Assembly (NCBI GenBank): GCA_013288625.1 | Contig: JABDBN010000013.1 | Coordinates: forward strand, 1 to 34,266 | Length of the DNA stretch: 34,266 nucleotides | From: Alphaproteobacteria bacterium | Lineage (GTDB): Bacteria; Pseudomonadota; Alphaproteobacteria; Rickettsiales; Midichloriaceae | Direction: 5' to 3' | Part shown: positions 1-8,450 of the stretch, piece after piece | How the letters are laid out: each line of letters starts with the position of its first letter | Numbering within the stretch: the stretch's first letter is position 1 | Position numbers and translations under genes: made by a program | Notes under the pieces: generated by a model | Seen by the model: only the letters and a program-made list of their open reading frames with translations | Database searches by the model: none | Told to the model about the DNA's origin: nothing

Positions 1-1339
1 ACAAGCGTAGAGCTTACTAATACCGGAGGTATTGGTGTGAGAGAAAAAAGAAACATGGAGCCGGCCTTCTGGGGTCAATTACCCGGCAATTTTGATTTTA
101 TAGTGCGCAAATCTACTATTAATACGCTTAATCTGGCAGCGTTTAATTCCATGCACAATTACCCTATTGGAAAAGCAAAAGGAAATCATTGGGGTGATGC
201 TGTTACTGTACTTGATACCACTTCTGGTACCCCATATTACTTCAACTTTCACGTAAGAGATGTAGGCCATACTACAATAATAGGTCCAACCGGAGCGGGT
301 AAAACCGTACTCATGAACTTTCTTTGTGCTCAAGCACAGAAGTTTAAATGCCGTCTTTTCTTCTTCGACAAAGATCGGGGCGCGGAAATATTTATAAGAG
401 CCTTGGGGGGGAAATTATACTATTATCGATCCTGGTAAAAAATGTAGCTTTAATCCGCTACAACTGCCTGATACTGGGGAGAATAGGACTTTTCTCTTGG
501 ACTGGTTGAAGCAGCTGGTTTCCACAAATAAAGAAGATGTTACCTCAGATGATATTGCAATGCTGAATAATGCATTAAACGGGAATTTTAAGCTGGATCA
601 AAAAGATAGAAAATTATCTAATATAGCGCCTTTCTTAGGGCTTGGTGGCCCGGGTACTTTGTCAGGAAGGATGGCCATGTGGTATGGCAAAGGTTCTCAT
701 GCGCGGATATTTGATAATGATGATGATATGATCGACTTTGGTAAAGCAAGCGTCTTTGGGTTTGAAATGGCGGAATTATTAAAAGATTCAGCTTCACTGG
801 GACCAGTGCTTTCCTATATTTTCCATCGGATAAATATCTCGCTTGATGGGACGGCTAGTATGATCGTACTGGATGAGGCGTGGGCACTTATTGATAACCC
901 GATATTCGCGCCTAAGATCAAGGACTGGCTCAAAGTTCTACGGAAATTAAATACCTTCGTGATTTTTGCCACTCAGAGCGTTGAAGATGCAAGTAAAAGC
1001 TCGATAAGTGATACCCTTATTCAGCAGACTGCCACTCAGATATTTTTGCCCAATTTGAAAGCAACTGCAGTCTATCGTACTACATTTATGCTTAGTGAGC
1101 GGGAATTTGAACTCATTAAAACAACCGATCCGGGTTCGCGCTATTTCCTTTTGAAACAGGGAAATAACTCCGTGATTGCCAGGGTCGATTTGTCTGGAAT
1201 GAGCAGCGTTATAAATGTTCTTTCTGGTCGCGCCAGCACTGTAGGTGTTCTTGATGACGTAAGAAAACAATATGGTGATGATCCAAATGTCTGGATTCCG
1301 ATCTTTAATAAAAAACTTCAGGAGTTAGCAGAGCAGTAA
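1..1339 (+). pseudogene. virB4: VirB4-type T4SS ATPase, frameshifted and cut by the left edge
   Basis: VirB4 is the inner-membrane-associated ATPase that energises type IV secretion. The frame is open from base 1, so the N-terminal part lies outside the window. The first frame carries the VirB4 'MEPAFWGQLPGNF' region (about 55-93) and the Walker A motif GPTGAGKTV (about 283-309), then stops at 438. A second frame, open from before 413 to 1339, continues the same protein with the 'IIDPG' strand, the Walker B LDEAW (about 868-882) and the 'FATQS' motif. The break sits at a run of seven G (405-411); six G would join the frames without loss. It may be a true frameshift, an assembly error, or a site of transcriptional slippage. 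The stop overlaps the virB6 start (TAATG), the usual virB4-virB6 arrangement of Rickettsiales, which often keep a second virB4 elsewhere. Confidence 0.88.
405..411 (+). repeat. G7 homopolymer at the virB4 frameshift
   Basis: Seven consecutive G residues. Removing one would join the two virB4 frames through a sensible Gly-Gly-Asn-Tyr-Thr sequence. This is the exact place to check for a sequencing error or slippage. Confidence 0.85.
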
Positions 1340-3726
1340 TGCATACTAAACCAAATATAGTTGTTCTTATACTTGCGCTGGTCATAGCTGTTTTTATGCC
1401 TCTAAGCGTAGCGCTTGCTACTCCGAGTCCCAATGATAGTTTACTTAAGTATGAAAGCTTTGTTATGAATGGCTGGCCTGCAAATGGTAACTGCGTCTCC
1501 AGAGGGTTGGTTATAACTAATATCGCTACAATTAATTCTAATGGTTCGTATGGTTTTGGCTCAGCGCTAGGGGTAAGAATCCCCAATAGCAGCACCGAAT
1601 GGTACAAACAATTAAAATTGCGCATGGAAAACCACATGGCTTCTTCAGTCGGAGGTGTGAAAGCTACAACGCTTTTTGGATTCGCTTCCGATGCTGATGC
1701 AGCATTAATGGAGTCTGCCTGTAGGTCAGCATTTGTTTTTCAACCCTACGAATATTATTCTTGGTTTACTGGCAATATGACTTGCAAGGTGTCTGGAAAC
1801 TCAATAATTAATACTAATCCAAATGCACCTACTGCAGCTATTATTCCTTATTTTTATCATTGCGATCCCTATTATGATCCGGTTACTGGAGCGGCAGTCG
1901 CTTCGGGCGCAACGGACAACCTGGCTCTGATCGGCAGAACGCAAGGATATATAGGGGTTCAAAGCTCATCATGTACTGGATCTAATGCGCAATTGGCAAA
2001 TAAATTTTTAGTGGGAAGAATTGCAGTTGGTTACTATCCTGAGCCGGCCTTCAATACTGCTATGGTCGCCAATAAGTATCAGCCGTGCAAACAAACTGGT
2101 ATTCAGACGGTATTTCTTAAACCAGGAGAACCCCCGCAAAAAGTAGGTGATCTTGAAATGATTGCCTATATTGATGAAGTTAATAAAGGGCAAATTTGTG
2201 CAGCAACTGTGAATACTCTCTACCCGATTTTTATTGGCTGCACCCCGTATTCTCCCCCTGCAGCTGCCTCAGCTATGTATGACCTCTGGGGATCAACCAG
2301 CTGTCATTACCTGCAGTCGCCGCGAAGTGATCTGCACGCCCTAGCTTCTACTTTAAGCCTGCAGGATGATGATAATTTTTTTGGAAAGTCAGTAAAGGAT
2401 TTTCTGGCAAGCGATATGCACCCAATAAGCACTGTAGTCTCATGTATAAAAGACGTGATGAATTTTGTCATGGTTGGTACCCCAACTGGTGTCATTCCTC
2501 AAGCTTCCTATTACTCCGTTATTCAAGCTAAGCTCAAAGGAATTGTTTTGGGAGTACTTTTCCTTTATGTGTGTATGGTGGGAATTAATATAATGCTGCA
2601 CTACAATGATCTGACCAAAGGGAAGCTCATAATGTATGTTGTTAAATTTGCGTTGGTCTATTACTTCACTCTCGGCGATATTTGGGGAATACTCTTTCCG
2701 CAGATCATGCAAGTTTCGGATGATATAATGAGGATATTTTCCTTAGCTCAGCAGTCAACTGATGTTGCACATCAATGCAGCTATAAATATCAAGGGGGTG
2801 AGCTTCTATCTGAAAGGCAGTTTGGCTCCATACAGAATCAATACACCTTGGGACAAATTGGAATTATTAAGCTGACAATTTGGGATTATCTGGACTGCAA
2901 GCTGATGAATTACGTGAATTTAGGAAGCTGCGTGTATGACCCACTTAATTCCTTTCTCATTCTTGTGTTAGGTATATTCTGCGGGCTACTCTCAGGCCTC
3001 CTTGCTGTTGGAATTATCTTAATAATTTATGTAGTGATGATATTCAAAATGCTCTTTCAATTTGTTCAGATTGCCATTCTGTCATTGTTTACCATTTGTA
3101 TACTGGTTTTCCTGTCACCCATCTTTATTTCATTTGCGCTTTTTGAAGCAACTAAAAGTATTTATGAGGGGTGGTTTAGAGCTTTATTTGGTTATCTGCT
3201 TTATACTCCACTCATGTTTGTATTTATGACGCTGGTGTTTTTAACATTTGACTCCGTCTATTACGGCGAAATCGATATGACAAAAGTAGCCCAGGACTCT
3301 CATGGGGGGCCTTTATATTCGCGGGATTCAACAGGGGCTACTACAAATGCTGCATGTGCAGGTGTGAATTCTCCATTCTGTGTTACTGCTGCATCTTTTG
3401 AATTGGATAGTAATGGTAATGCCATGAACCTTTGTTATAATACTGGGCAAACCATTTTTGAAAAAATCGGTCGTGTATTTTCTATCCCATTCCTTGGCAG
3501 TTTTTACACTGCAGAAACTGAATTCTATAATACTTATTTATTTGCTGCTGTGAGAATGATGCTCTGGGCGTTTTTATTTTCGATATTCGCCAATATTTTC
3601 TCTGAGTTCGCTGCGCAAATGCTCAATATAGCTTCGTTCACCAAGCAGCTTAATAAAGGTATGGTAGGTGGATCGATTGCCGGCGCCGGCTTCGCAGGTA
3701 TTTTCCGTATAATTGCCAACAGATAA
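1339..3726 (+). CDS. virB6: VirB6/TrbL-family T4SS inner-membrane protein
   Basis: Polytopic channel component of type IV secretion. The 795-residue protein begins with a signal-like hydrophobic stretch (about residues 7-27, ending ALA-TPSP). A large Cys-containing extracytoplasmic region (about 30-390) follows, then a cluster of membrane segments (about 400-455 and 535-640) and a last hydrophobic stretch near 735-765. The membrane core with the 'LSPIFISFALFE' and 'GWFRALFGYLLYTPLM' region is typical of VirB6. The length fits the shorter Rickettsiales VirB6 paralogs. The start ATG overlaps the virB4 stop by one base, so the two are translationally coupled. The usual next virB6 paralogs are missing: a minus-strand gene begins overlapping at 3574. 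The protein ends shortly after a Gly-rich 'GGSIAGAGFAG' stretch, so it could be complete or have lost a C-terminal extension at a rearrangement near 3720. Confidence 0.85.
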   Translation: MHTKPNIVVLILALVIAVFMPLSVALATPSPNDSLLKYESFVMNGWPANGNCVSRGLVITNIATINSNGSYGFGSALGVRIPNSSTEWYKQLKLRMENHMASSVGGVKATTLFGFASDADAALMESACRSAFVFQPYEYYSWFTGNMTCKVSGNSIINTNPNAPTAAIIPYFYHCDPYYDPVTGAAVASGATDNLALIGRTQGYIGVQSSSCTGSNAQLANKFLVGRIAVGYYPEPAFNTAMVANKYQPCKQTGIQTVFLKPGEPPQKVGDLEMIAYIDEVNKGQICAATVNTLYPIFIGCTPYSPPAAASAMYDLWGSTSCHYLQSPRSDLHALASTLSLQDDDNFFGKSVKDFLASDMHPISTVVSCIKDVMNFVMVGTPTGVIPQASYYSVIQAKLKGIVLGVLFLYVCMVGINIMLHYNDLTKGKLIMYVVKFALVYYFTLGDIWGILFPQIMQVSDDIMRIFSLAQQSTDVAHQCSYKYQGGELLSERQFGSIQNQYTLGQIGIIKLTIWDYLDCKLMNYVNLGSCVYDPLNSFLILVLGIFCGLLSGLLAVGIILIIYVVMIFKMLFQFVQIAILSLFTICILVFLSPIFISFALFEATKSIYEGWFRALFGYLLYTPLMFVFMTLVFLTFDSVYYGEIDMTKVAQDSHGGPLYSRDSTGATTNAACAGVNSPFCVTAASFELDSNGNAMNLCYNTGQTIFEKIGRVFSIPFLGSFYTAETEFYNTYLFAAVRMMLWAFLFSIFANIFSEFAAQMLNIASFTKQLNKGMVGGSIAGAGFAGIFRIIANR

Positions 3727-4635
3727 GTTGCCTTCTGGATTGATTTCCTGCCAGGCCATGCTTTTCCATTTTTTTACCGCTTCCTGAAAGCGATACCAGT
3801 TAGATTCGCAGTAATTGCCGCACTTCCAGAAATAGTTCATATTTCTATGTTCAACTGCCTCTTCCCACCATAAATCCTCATCATAGTACGGCAAGTAGTA
3901 ACCATATTTAATTTTAGCTTCCGCTATGTATTTCTTAATACGTGAACGGCTGGTCATTTCATGACGTAGAATAAAATAGTCTTGGGTTTTGCCCAGTAAT
4001 TTTCTCAATTGTAATGATAATTCATTTCTTGATTTTGTAGAATTCGGCAAATTATTGAATGCAGCAAAATGATCAAACAGGCAGAGAGCTGCATCTCTAA
4101 ACCTGATATTATTAAAAATATAGCGACCGGTTCTGGGATCTTGCCACCGAATGGCAACGCAATCGGGGACAATACCAAACTGAGCGTGGCCAATAGCTGG
4201 AATTAAGTTGCTGGTAAAGTTGTCTGCTGCATTATGACTATCATAGAAGCCCTTAAAATTCTGATGCGCCCAGGTATCAGAATAAGCATGAGCAGCAATA
4301 CCTATAAGATAGGGGTCTTTTGAGTGCAAAGCTTGGTGCAGGAGTTGATTTGCCAGCGGTGAATTTGGAGTGACAATATAATAGTCATCGCCATTGCCAG
4401 GAAGAAAATGATGGCACAATAGGGTTTTGTTAACCTGTTGGCTAGCAAAAGGAGAGAAGGTGGCGCTTATCTCATTTTCATAAACAGTGGAGTGCAAGGG
4501 GCAAAAGACCCTGTGAGTATAAAGATTGTTATCAACATATTGTGAGCTATAGGCAATGCGCTGCGCTTGTTCGTTACTAAACCCGGCATGTGCAGCTGCT
4601 ATAAACGTTATATAATAGTGAAATTCTAAATCCAT
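3574..4635 (-). CDS. DUF6765 family protein, 3' end antisense to virB6
   Basis: The 353-residue protein starts 'MDLEFHYYITFIAAAHAGFS' and continues with 'IAYSSQYVDNN', 'HHFLPGN', 'HAYSDTWAHQNFKGF' and 'IGHAQFG'. I recognise this pattern as the DUF6765 family. The function is unknown. The conserved His/Asp residues in HAYSDTWAHQ and FHYY suggest an all-alpha metal-binding enzyme, which is an inference. There is no signal peptide. The last 50 or so residues (3574-3726) are antisense to the end of virB6 and look unlike a conserved domain end, so the original 3' end was probably lost where this DNA joined virB6 and translation now runs to the first stop in virB6 antisense. The gene stands alone, 66 bp from the next minus-strand gene. 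Confidence is high for the family and moderate for the C-terminus. Confidence 0.75.
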   Translation of the reverse strand: MDLEFHYYITFIAAAHAGFSNEQAQRIAYSSQYVDNNLYTHRVFCPLHSTVYENEISATFSPFASQQVNKTLLCHHFLPGNGDDYYIVTPNSPLANQLLHQALHSKDPYLIGIAAHAYSDTWAHQNFKGFYDSHNAADNFTSNLIPAIGHAQFGIVPDCVAIRWQDPRTGRYIFNNIRFRDAALCLFDHFAAFNNLPNSTKSRNELSLQLRKLLGKTQDYFILRHEMTSRSRIKKYIAEAKIKYGYYLPYYDEDLWWEEAVEHRNMNYFWKCGNYCESNWYRFQEAVKKWKSMAWQEINPEGNLSVGNYTENTCEAGAGNRSTYHTFIKLLGERSYIEHLRSELRENIGEYRK

Positions 4636-4701
4636 ATTGATAAATAGATTTGTTTTTTCGCATTATATCTCATGGGACTTGGATACAAAAGAAGCAATAT
4701 T

Positions 4702-5640
4702 TTAAAACTGCATTAGAATCTTTCCCTGATGTTGTCGGGATTGGATGCGGGCAAAAGCCTCTCTAAAGTCTTCAATGTTGTAAATAAGATCAATGGCTGG
4801 TTTAATTTTTTTGGCTTCGATTAGTGGGTAAACATGCTTAATAGCATTTTCAATGAGCGCATGTTTTTGCTCTATAGTCTTAGAACGCAAAGTTGATCCG
4901 ATGATACTGAGATTTTTCATCAGCACTGCCGCGGCATTGACCCTCGCCTCGCTGCCTGACATCACCGCAATCAGCATAAGCCTGCCGCCGGTTTTAAGAC
5001 ATGATATACTTTGGTTTAGGTGCTCACCAGCAAGAATATCTAATACTATATCAACACCCCCTTGCTCTTTAATCTCTTTGACGAAAACATCCTGATTATA
5101 GTCAAAAACCTGATCTGCTCCCATCATGTGGCAAAAATCAAATTTAGAACTGTTGCCAACAGTGGCATAAACTCTACATGAATAGGCCTTAGCTAACTGA
5201 ATGGCGAAAGAACCAATGCCACTTGATCCCCCGTGGATCAGAATGTTCTTGCCCTGAGCCATACCACCAAGCTCAACCAGATTCAGCCAGCAAGTAATCA
5301 AAGCCTCCGGAAGAGCGGCAGCAGCAGTTAAGTCTAAACCTTGTGGTACAGTAAGAAATTGCATTGGGTCGAGATATATATATTCAGCAAACGCCCCCGA
5401 GCTAACCAATGCGCAAATAGCGTCTCCAGTGTCGGTGCGGATTCCAGATAGCTCGAGCCCAGGAACATTGGAGTTATCGGGTGATGGGTATAAACCTTGC
5501 GTCTGAAGCAAATCAGCCCGGTTGAGACCAACAGCATGCACTTTCACTAAAACTTGATTAGCTTTGGTTTTTACCGGCATCTCGCCTGTTTCGAGTTCCA
5601 GTTTATTATCGTGAATGGCCAGCCTTTTCATTTTTATCAC
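4702..5640 (-). CDS. Zinc-free MDR oxidoreductase, NAD(P)H:quinone reductase (PIG3-like)
   Basis: Medium-chain dehydrogenase/reductase of the quinone-oxidoreductase branch, expected to transfer hydride from NADPH to quinones or enones in the cytoplasm. The N-terminal GroES-like domain has 'VGLNRADLLQTQGLYP' (about 37-52) and 'PGLELSG' (60-66). The Rossmann domain has the cofactor loop 'HGGSSGIGSFAIQLAK' (about 136-151) and then 'GADQVFDY'. The Cys/His ligands of zinc alcohol dehydrogenases are absent, as expected for this branch. The C-terminus 'HQGKILMQF' is typical, and the length is close to the usual 320-330. The first ATG (5640) overlaps the upstream gpmI end by 35 bp; an in-frame ATG at 5631 gives 'MKRLAIHDNK', an equally plausible start. 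The overlap suggests cotranscription with gpmI. The natural substrate cannot be told from sequence. Confidence 0.85.
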   Translation of the reverse strand: MIKMKRLAIHDNKLELETGEMPVKTKANQVLVKVHAVGLNRADLLQTQGLYPSPDNSNVPGLELSGIRTDTGDAICALVSSGAFAEYIYLDPMQFLTVPQGLDLTAAAALPEALITCWLNLVELGGMAQGKNILIHGGSSGIGSFAIQLAKAYSCRVYATVGNSSKFDFCHMMGADQVFDYNQDVFVKEIKEQGGVDIVLDILAGEHLNQSISCLKTGGRLMLIAVMSGSEARVNAAAVLMKNLSIIGSTLRSKTIEQKHALIENAIKHVYPLIEAKKIKPAIDLIYNIEDFREAFARIQSRQHQGKILMQF

Positions 5641-7147
5641 CGGTTTCTTTTAAGTCAAATAGCTCATGGCCTTTCATCGCATCAGGCTTTGGTAAGTTTA
5701 GTAACTTAAGAACTGTGGGTGCAATATCAGCCAGACCTCCTTTGCGCAATTTTAACTTCATTTTCCCAAAGTAAATAAGCGGCACGGGATTTAGGGTGTG
5801 AGAAGTGAGCGGTTGATTGGTCTTAACATCCATCATCTCTTCAGCATTTCCGTGATCGGCGGTAATTAATAAATCGTATCCATTTTCCTGGGCTCCCAGC
5901 ATCAATTTTCCCAGGGCAACATCAATAGCTTCTATAGCCTTTACAGTTGCGGGCATATTGCCGCTATGCCCGACCATATCAGCGTTGGCAAAGTTAACGC
6001 AGACAAATGCATGTTTTTGCTTTTTAAGTTCCTGAGTAACAGCATTGGTAATCTCATTCACTGACATTTCCGGCTTAAGATCATAGGTTGCAACTTTGGA
6101 GGAAGGTATAAGTATTCGCTCTTCTCCGGCAAATGGCTCTTCCCGTCCGCCATTAAAAAAATATGTCACATGCGCATACTTCTCGGTTTCAGCAGCTCGC
6201 AGTTGCTTAAGGTTGTTTGCAGCAATCACTTCACCCAGTGTGGCTTCAGGGATTTCATGGGGGAAGATCACCGGCATAAATTTTGCCAAGTCCTCAGAAT
6301 ATTTTGTCATCATTAAGGCGTTAGCCAGGTGGAGTTTTTTAGTTTTAAATTCCTTGAACTGTGGGTCGATAATGCAGGTTGCAAGCTGCCGTACTCGGTC
6401 GGAGCGGAAATTTGCGATTATAAGACCATCGCCATCTTTCATGCCATGATAGTCCTTATGATGATGTGCTAGTATAAATTCATCAGTAATGTTCTCTTCA
6501 TAGCACTCAGAAATCAAAGCTTTATAGTCAGTGAAAGGCTTTCCCTTGCCACTGACGATTGCATCATAAGCCGCCTCAGTGCGTTCCCAGCGCTTGTCGC
6601 GATCCATAGCATAATATCTGCCAGTGATGGTCGCAATATCGATGTCATTATCAGCAATGCTTTTAAGGTATTTAAGCGCAGATTTGGGCGCAACATCGCG
6701 GCCATCGGTTATAGCGTGGAGCTTTACTGGGATTTTATGTTCTTTTAACAGAGTGGCAAGAGCGATGATATGGCGGATGTGGCTGTGAACTCCACCATCT
6801 GATACAAGGCCAATAAGGTGGCAGGTCTTCTTATGAGCTTTGAGTTTAGTGATCAGCTCGCTTAATACAGGATTAGTCTTGAATTCACCAGTTGCGATTT
6901 CATGATCGATCTTGGGTAGTTCCTGGCGTATTGCTCTTCCAGCTCCAATCGTAATATGGCCGACCTCAGAATTTCCCATTTGTCCTTCTGGTAAGCCGAC
7001 CGCGCCACCTGACGCTTCCAGCAATGAAAAGGGGTGATTGGCCATCAGGTATTCAAAATTAGGAGCTTTTGCAGATTTAATTGCATTGAACTCGGTAGCT
7101 TCTCGAAATCCCCAGCCATCAAGAATACATAGAATAACTTTTCCCAT
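5606..7147 (-). CDS. gpmI: 2,3-bisphosphoglycerate-independent phosphoglycerate mutase
   Basis: Interconverts 3- and 2-phosphoglycerate in lower glycolysis/gluconeogenesis using two Mn ions and a phosphoserine intermediate. The 513 residues match the usual 510-515. Visible motifs are 'LDGWGF' (Asp10 metal ligand), 'GNSEVGHITIGAGR' with the nucleophilic Ser60, 'ITDGRDV', 'NFRSDRVRQL', 'NFANADMVGHSGN' and 'ITADHGNAEEM', which supply the remaining metal ligands. The start ATG is the only reasonable one ('MGKVILCILDGWG'). It is the upstream member of a pair with the quinone oxidoreductase gene, which starts inside its last codons. A GpmI-type enzyme rather than the cofactor-dependent GpmA is common in Rickettsiales that retain partial glycolysis. 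Nothing in the sequence suggests inactivation. Confidence 0.97.
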   Translation of the reverse strand: MGKVILCILDGWGFREATEFNAIKSAKAPNFEYLMANHPFSLLEASGGAVGLPEGQMGNSEVGHITIGAGRAIRQELPKIDHEIATGEFKTNPVLSELITKLKAHKKTCHLIGLVSDGGVHSHIRHIIALATLLKEHKIPVKLHAITDGRDVAPKSALKYLKSIADNDIDIATITGRYYAMDRDKRWERTEAAYDAIVSGKGKPFTDYKALISECYEENITDEFILAHHHKDYHGMKDGDGLIIANFRSDRVRQLATCIIDPQFKEFKTKKLHLANALMMTKYSEDLAKFMPVIFPHEIPEATLGEVIAANNLKQLRAAETEKYAHVTYFFNGGREEPFAGEERILIPSSKVATYDLKPEMSVNEITNAVTQELKKQKHAFVCVNFANADMVGHSGNMPATVKAIEAIDVALGKLMLGAQENGYDLLITADHGNAEEMMDVKTNQPLTSHTLNPVPLIYFGKMKLKLRKGGLADIAPTVLKLLNLPKPDAMKGHELFDLKETGDKNEKAGHSR

Positions 7148-7185
7148 ATCTAATACCTTGGTCTCACTTCCATTTTATATATTAC

Positions 7186-7332
7186 TGAGTACCTCTAGTA
7201 ACTCGCTTTTGTGAGATTTATGGCATGGAGCGAGAAACGGCAAACCGTAAGCGTACATAGAAGTACGTGCGGATTTGAGTATCGCAGCGACATGCAAGAA
7301 ATCCTCAAAAGTAGAGTTAGTAGAGGTACTCA
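7186..7332. repeat. 147-bp imperfect palindromic element at the dinD 5' end
   Basis: The outer arms 7186-7204 and 7314-7332 are inverted repeats of 19 bp with one mismatch. Complementarity continues inward with interruptions down to a small central hairpin with arms CGTAC/GTACG around 7252-7266. The whole element folds into one long cruciform or RNA hairpin. Its right half is read in the same frame as the truncated dinD that follows and supplies the first 20 or so residues of that frame. Size, shape and fusion to a coding frame recall the palindromic elements described in Rickettsia (RPEs). I cannot say whether the sequence belongs to a known RPE class. Confidence 0.75.
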
Positions 7333-8057
7333 CTCTAAATCTCCCATGTTCAGGTTACAAATGCAAGAGCAATACAAATAACCATTTTGTCGGCGCCGCC
7401 AATATGGTTGAAATTGGCCTAGGCACTAAGAGAAGTGTCAATGATTATAACTTATCTCGCTTCGCCTGTTACTTAATTGCACAAAATGGAGATCCGCGCA
7501 AGATTGAGATTGCTAATGCACAGAAGTATTTTGCAGTTCAAACACGTAAACAAGAGTTAAGTGAAATATTAGCGGCGGATCTTGAAAGACTTGAGATAAG
7601 AAGACAGACATCGGAAGAATTTAAGGCCTTATCCAGTGCAGCTAAAAGCGCAGGGGTGCATAATGCCATGTTTGGGATATTTCATGATGCGGGATATAAG
7701 GGGTTATATGGAGGCTTAGGTAGCGAAAGCATTAAAAAGCGAAAGGGTATACCAGGAAAAGAGCAATTGATGGACAGAATGGATACTACTGAACTTGCAG
7801 CTAACCAATTTAGAATGACACAAACACGTGATAAGTTGCGGCGGCAGAGAATTAATAACCAATCATTAGCTATAAAAACTCATGAAGAAGTAGGAAAAGA
7901 AGTTAGAGCAGCAATAAAAAGGATTGGTGGTATATTACCGGAAAGCATACCTGCAGTTGAGCATATAAAACAAGTAAAAAAACGAGTTAAAAACACTAAA
8001 CCAAAACTAGAGCTGGATGGTAAAAGTGCGAAAGGACTGATTGGTCAAAAGAATTAG
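7275..8057 (+). pseudogene. dinD: DinD-like DNA-damage-inducible protein, 5'-truncated
   Basis: From about 7383 the frame matches the C-terminal two thirds of DinD: 'HFVGAANMVEIG', then 'LSRFACYLIAQNGDPRK' and 'AQKYFAVQTRKQEL', 'GVHNAMFGIFHDAGYKGLYGG', and a basic C-terminus. E. coli DinD is an SOS-induced inhibitor of RecA strand exchange. The N-terminal third of DinD (a BRO/KilA-N-like domain) is missing. In its place lies sequence from the palindromic element (7186-7332) and a short linker. The only upstream start is a TTG at 7275 without a convincing ribosome site, and the first ATG is inside 'NMVEIG'. I call it a remnant, though a shortened protein might be made. A second 44-bp dinD piece follows at 8129. 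Confidence 0.7.
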
Positions 8058-8128
8058 ACGAAAATGCAAAGGTTATTGATACATACTTAGATGCATCTTT
8101 AATGAATGCATCTAAGCAGCAATTAGCG
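8058..8128 (+). other. Short open remnant between the two dinD pieces
   Basis: A frame different from dinD stays open from about 8020 to beyond 8128 and reads like real protein ('DWSKELDENAKVIDTYLDAS', then 'LMNASKQQLAQ'). It has no start codon with a ribosome site. I do not recognise it. It may be the tail of a degraded gene. Confidence 0.3.
8086..8116. repeat. 11-bp perfect inverted repeat
   Basis: CTTAGATGCAT (8086-8096) and ATGCATCTAAG (8106-8116) are perfect inverted repeats around a 9-base loop. It lies between the two dinD remnants. No T tract follows, so it is not a standard terminator. Confidence 0.7.
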
Positions 8129-8205
8129 CAAATAACCATTTTGTCGGCGCCGCCAATATGGGTGAAATTGGCTCTGGCAGCAGAAGTGCCGTAAAAGAAC
8201 TATAG
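8129..8205 (+). pseudogene. Second dinD fragment
   Basis: Bases 8129-8172 repeat 7375-7418 of the larger dinD remnant with a single mismatch. The frame reads 'HFVGAANMGEIGSGSR' and then stops at 8203-8205. After 8172 the two copies diverge, and this copy continues with a different but DinD-like 'GSGSRSAVKEL'. It therefore looks like a scrap of a related dinD paralog and not just a local duplication. Confidence 0.65.
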
Positions 8206-8246
8206 TGTATTGTCTCAAGAATAGACTCACAACGGTAGTTGTTTAA

Positions 8247-8275
8247 TTGACTAGTATCACTCGCCAGTATATATT
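8247..8275 (+). promoter_or_regulatory. Sigma70-type promoter of tRNA-Arg
   Basis: TTGACT (8247-8252), a 17-base spacer and TATATT (8270-8275) stand 14 bases before the tRNA. Both boxes are close to consensus. Confidence 0.65.
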
Positions 8276-8289
8276 GGGTAGACATAAAT

Positions 8290-8366
8290 GTGCCCTTAGC
8301 TCAGCTGGATAGAGCAACAGCCTTCTAAGCTGTGGGTCAAAGGTTCGAATCCTTTAGGGCACGCCA
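8290..8366 (+). tRNA. tRNA-Arg (anticodon TCT)
   Basis: A full cloverleaf: the acceptor stem GTGCCCT pairs with AGGGCAC, the D arm is AGCTCAGCTGGATAGAGC, the anticodon stem ACAGC/GCTGT encloses the loop CTTCTAA with anticodon TCT (8324-8326), and the T loop contains GGTTCGAATCC. The 3' CCA is encoded (8364-8366). It reads AGA, and AGG weakly by wobble. The gene is single and has its own promoter. It lies between the dinD scar region and pdxS; tRNA genes are frequent integration sites, but no repeat of its 3' end is visible nearby. Confidence 0.97.
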
Positions 8367-8411
8367 TCCATTCAAAATTTCCATTAAATAAATAGTCTGC
8401 TTTATAAAAAG

Positions 8412-8420
8412 TGTTATAAT
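8412..8420 (+). promoter_or_regulatory. Extended -10 promoter of pdxST
   Basis: TGTTATAAT matches an extended -10 (TGnTATAAT), 30 bases before the pdxS ATG. No good -35 box is visible 17 bases upstream, which fits an extended -10 promoter. A ribosome site GAGGT lies at 8442-8446. Confidence 0.5.
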
Positions 8421-8450
8421 CTACCCAAAGCGTTTTAAAATGAGGTAGGT

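Noticed and set aside
947..1270. Antisense open frame within virB4
   Set aside because: It lies wholly opposite a conserved ATPase sequence and has no recognisable domain or ribosome site.
8290..8366. tRNA-Arg as an att site of an integrated island
   Set aside because: No duplicate of the tRNA 3' end and no integrase gene could be found in the window.
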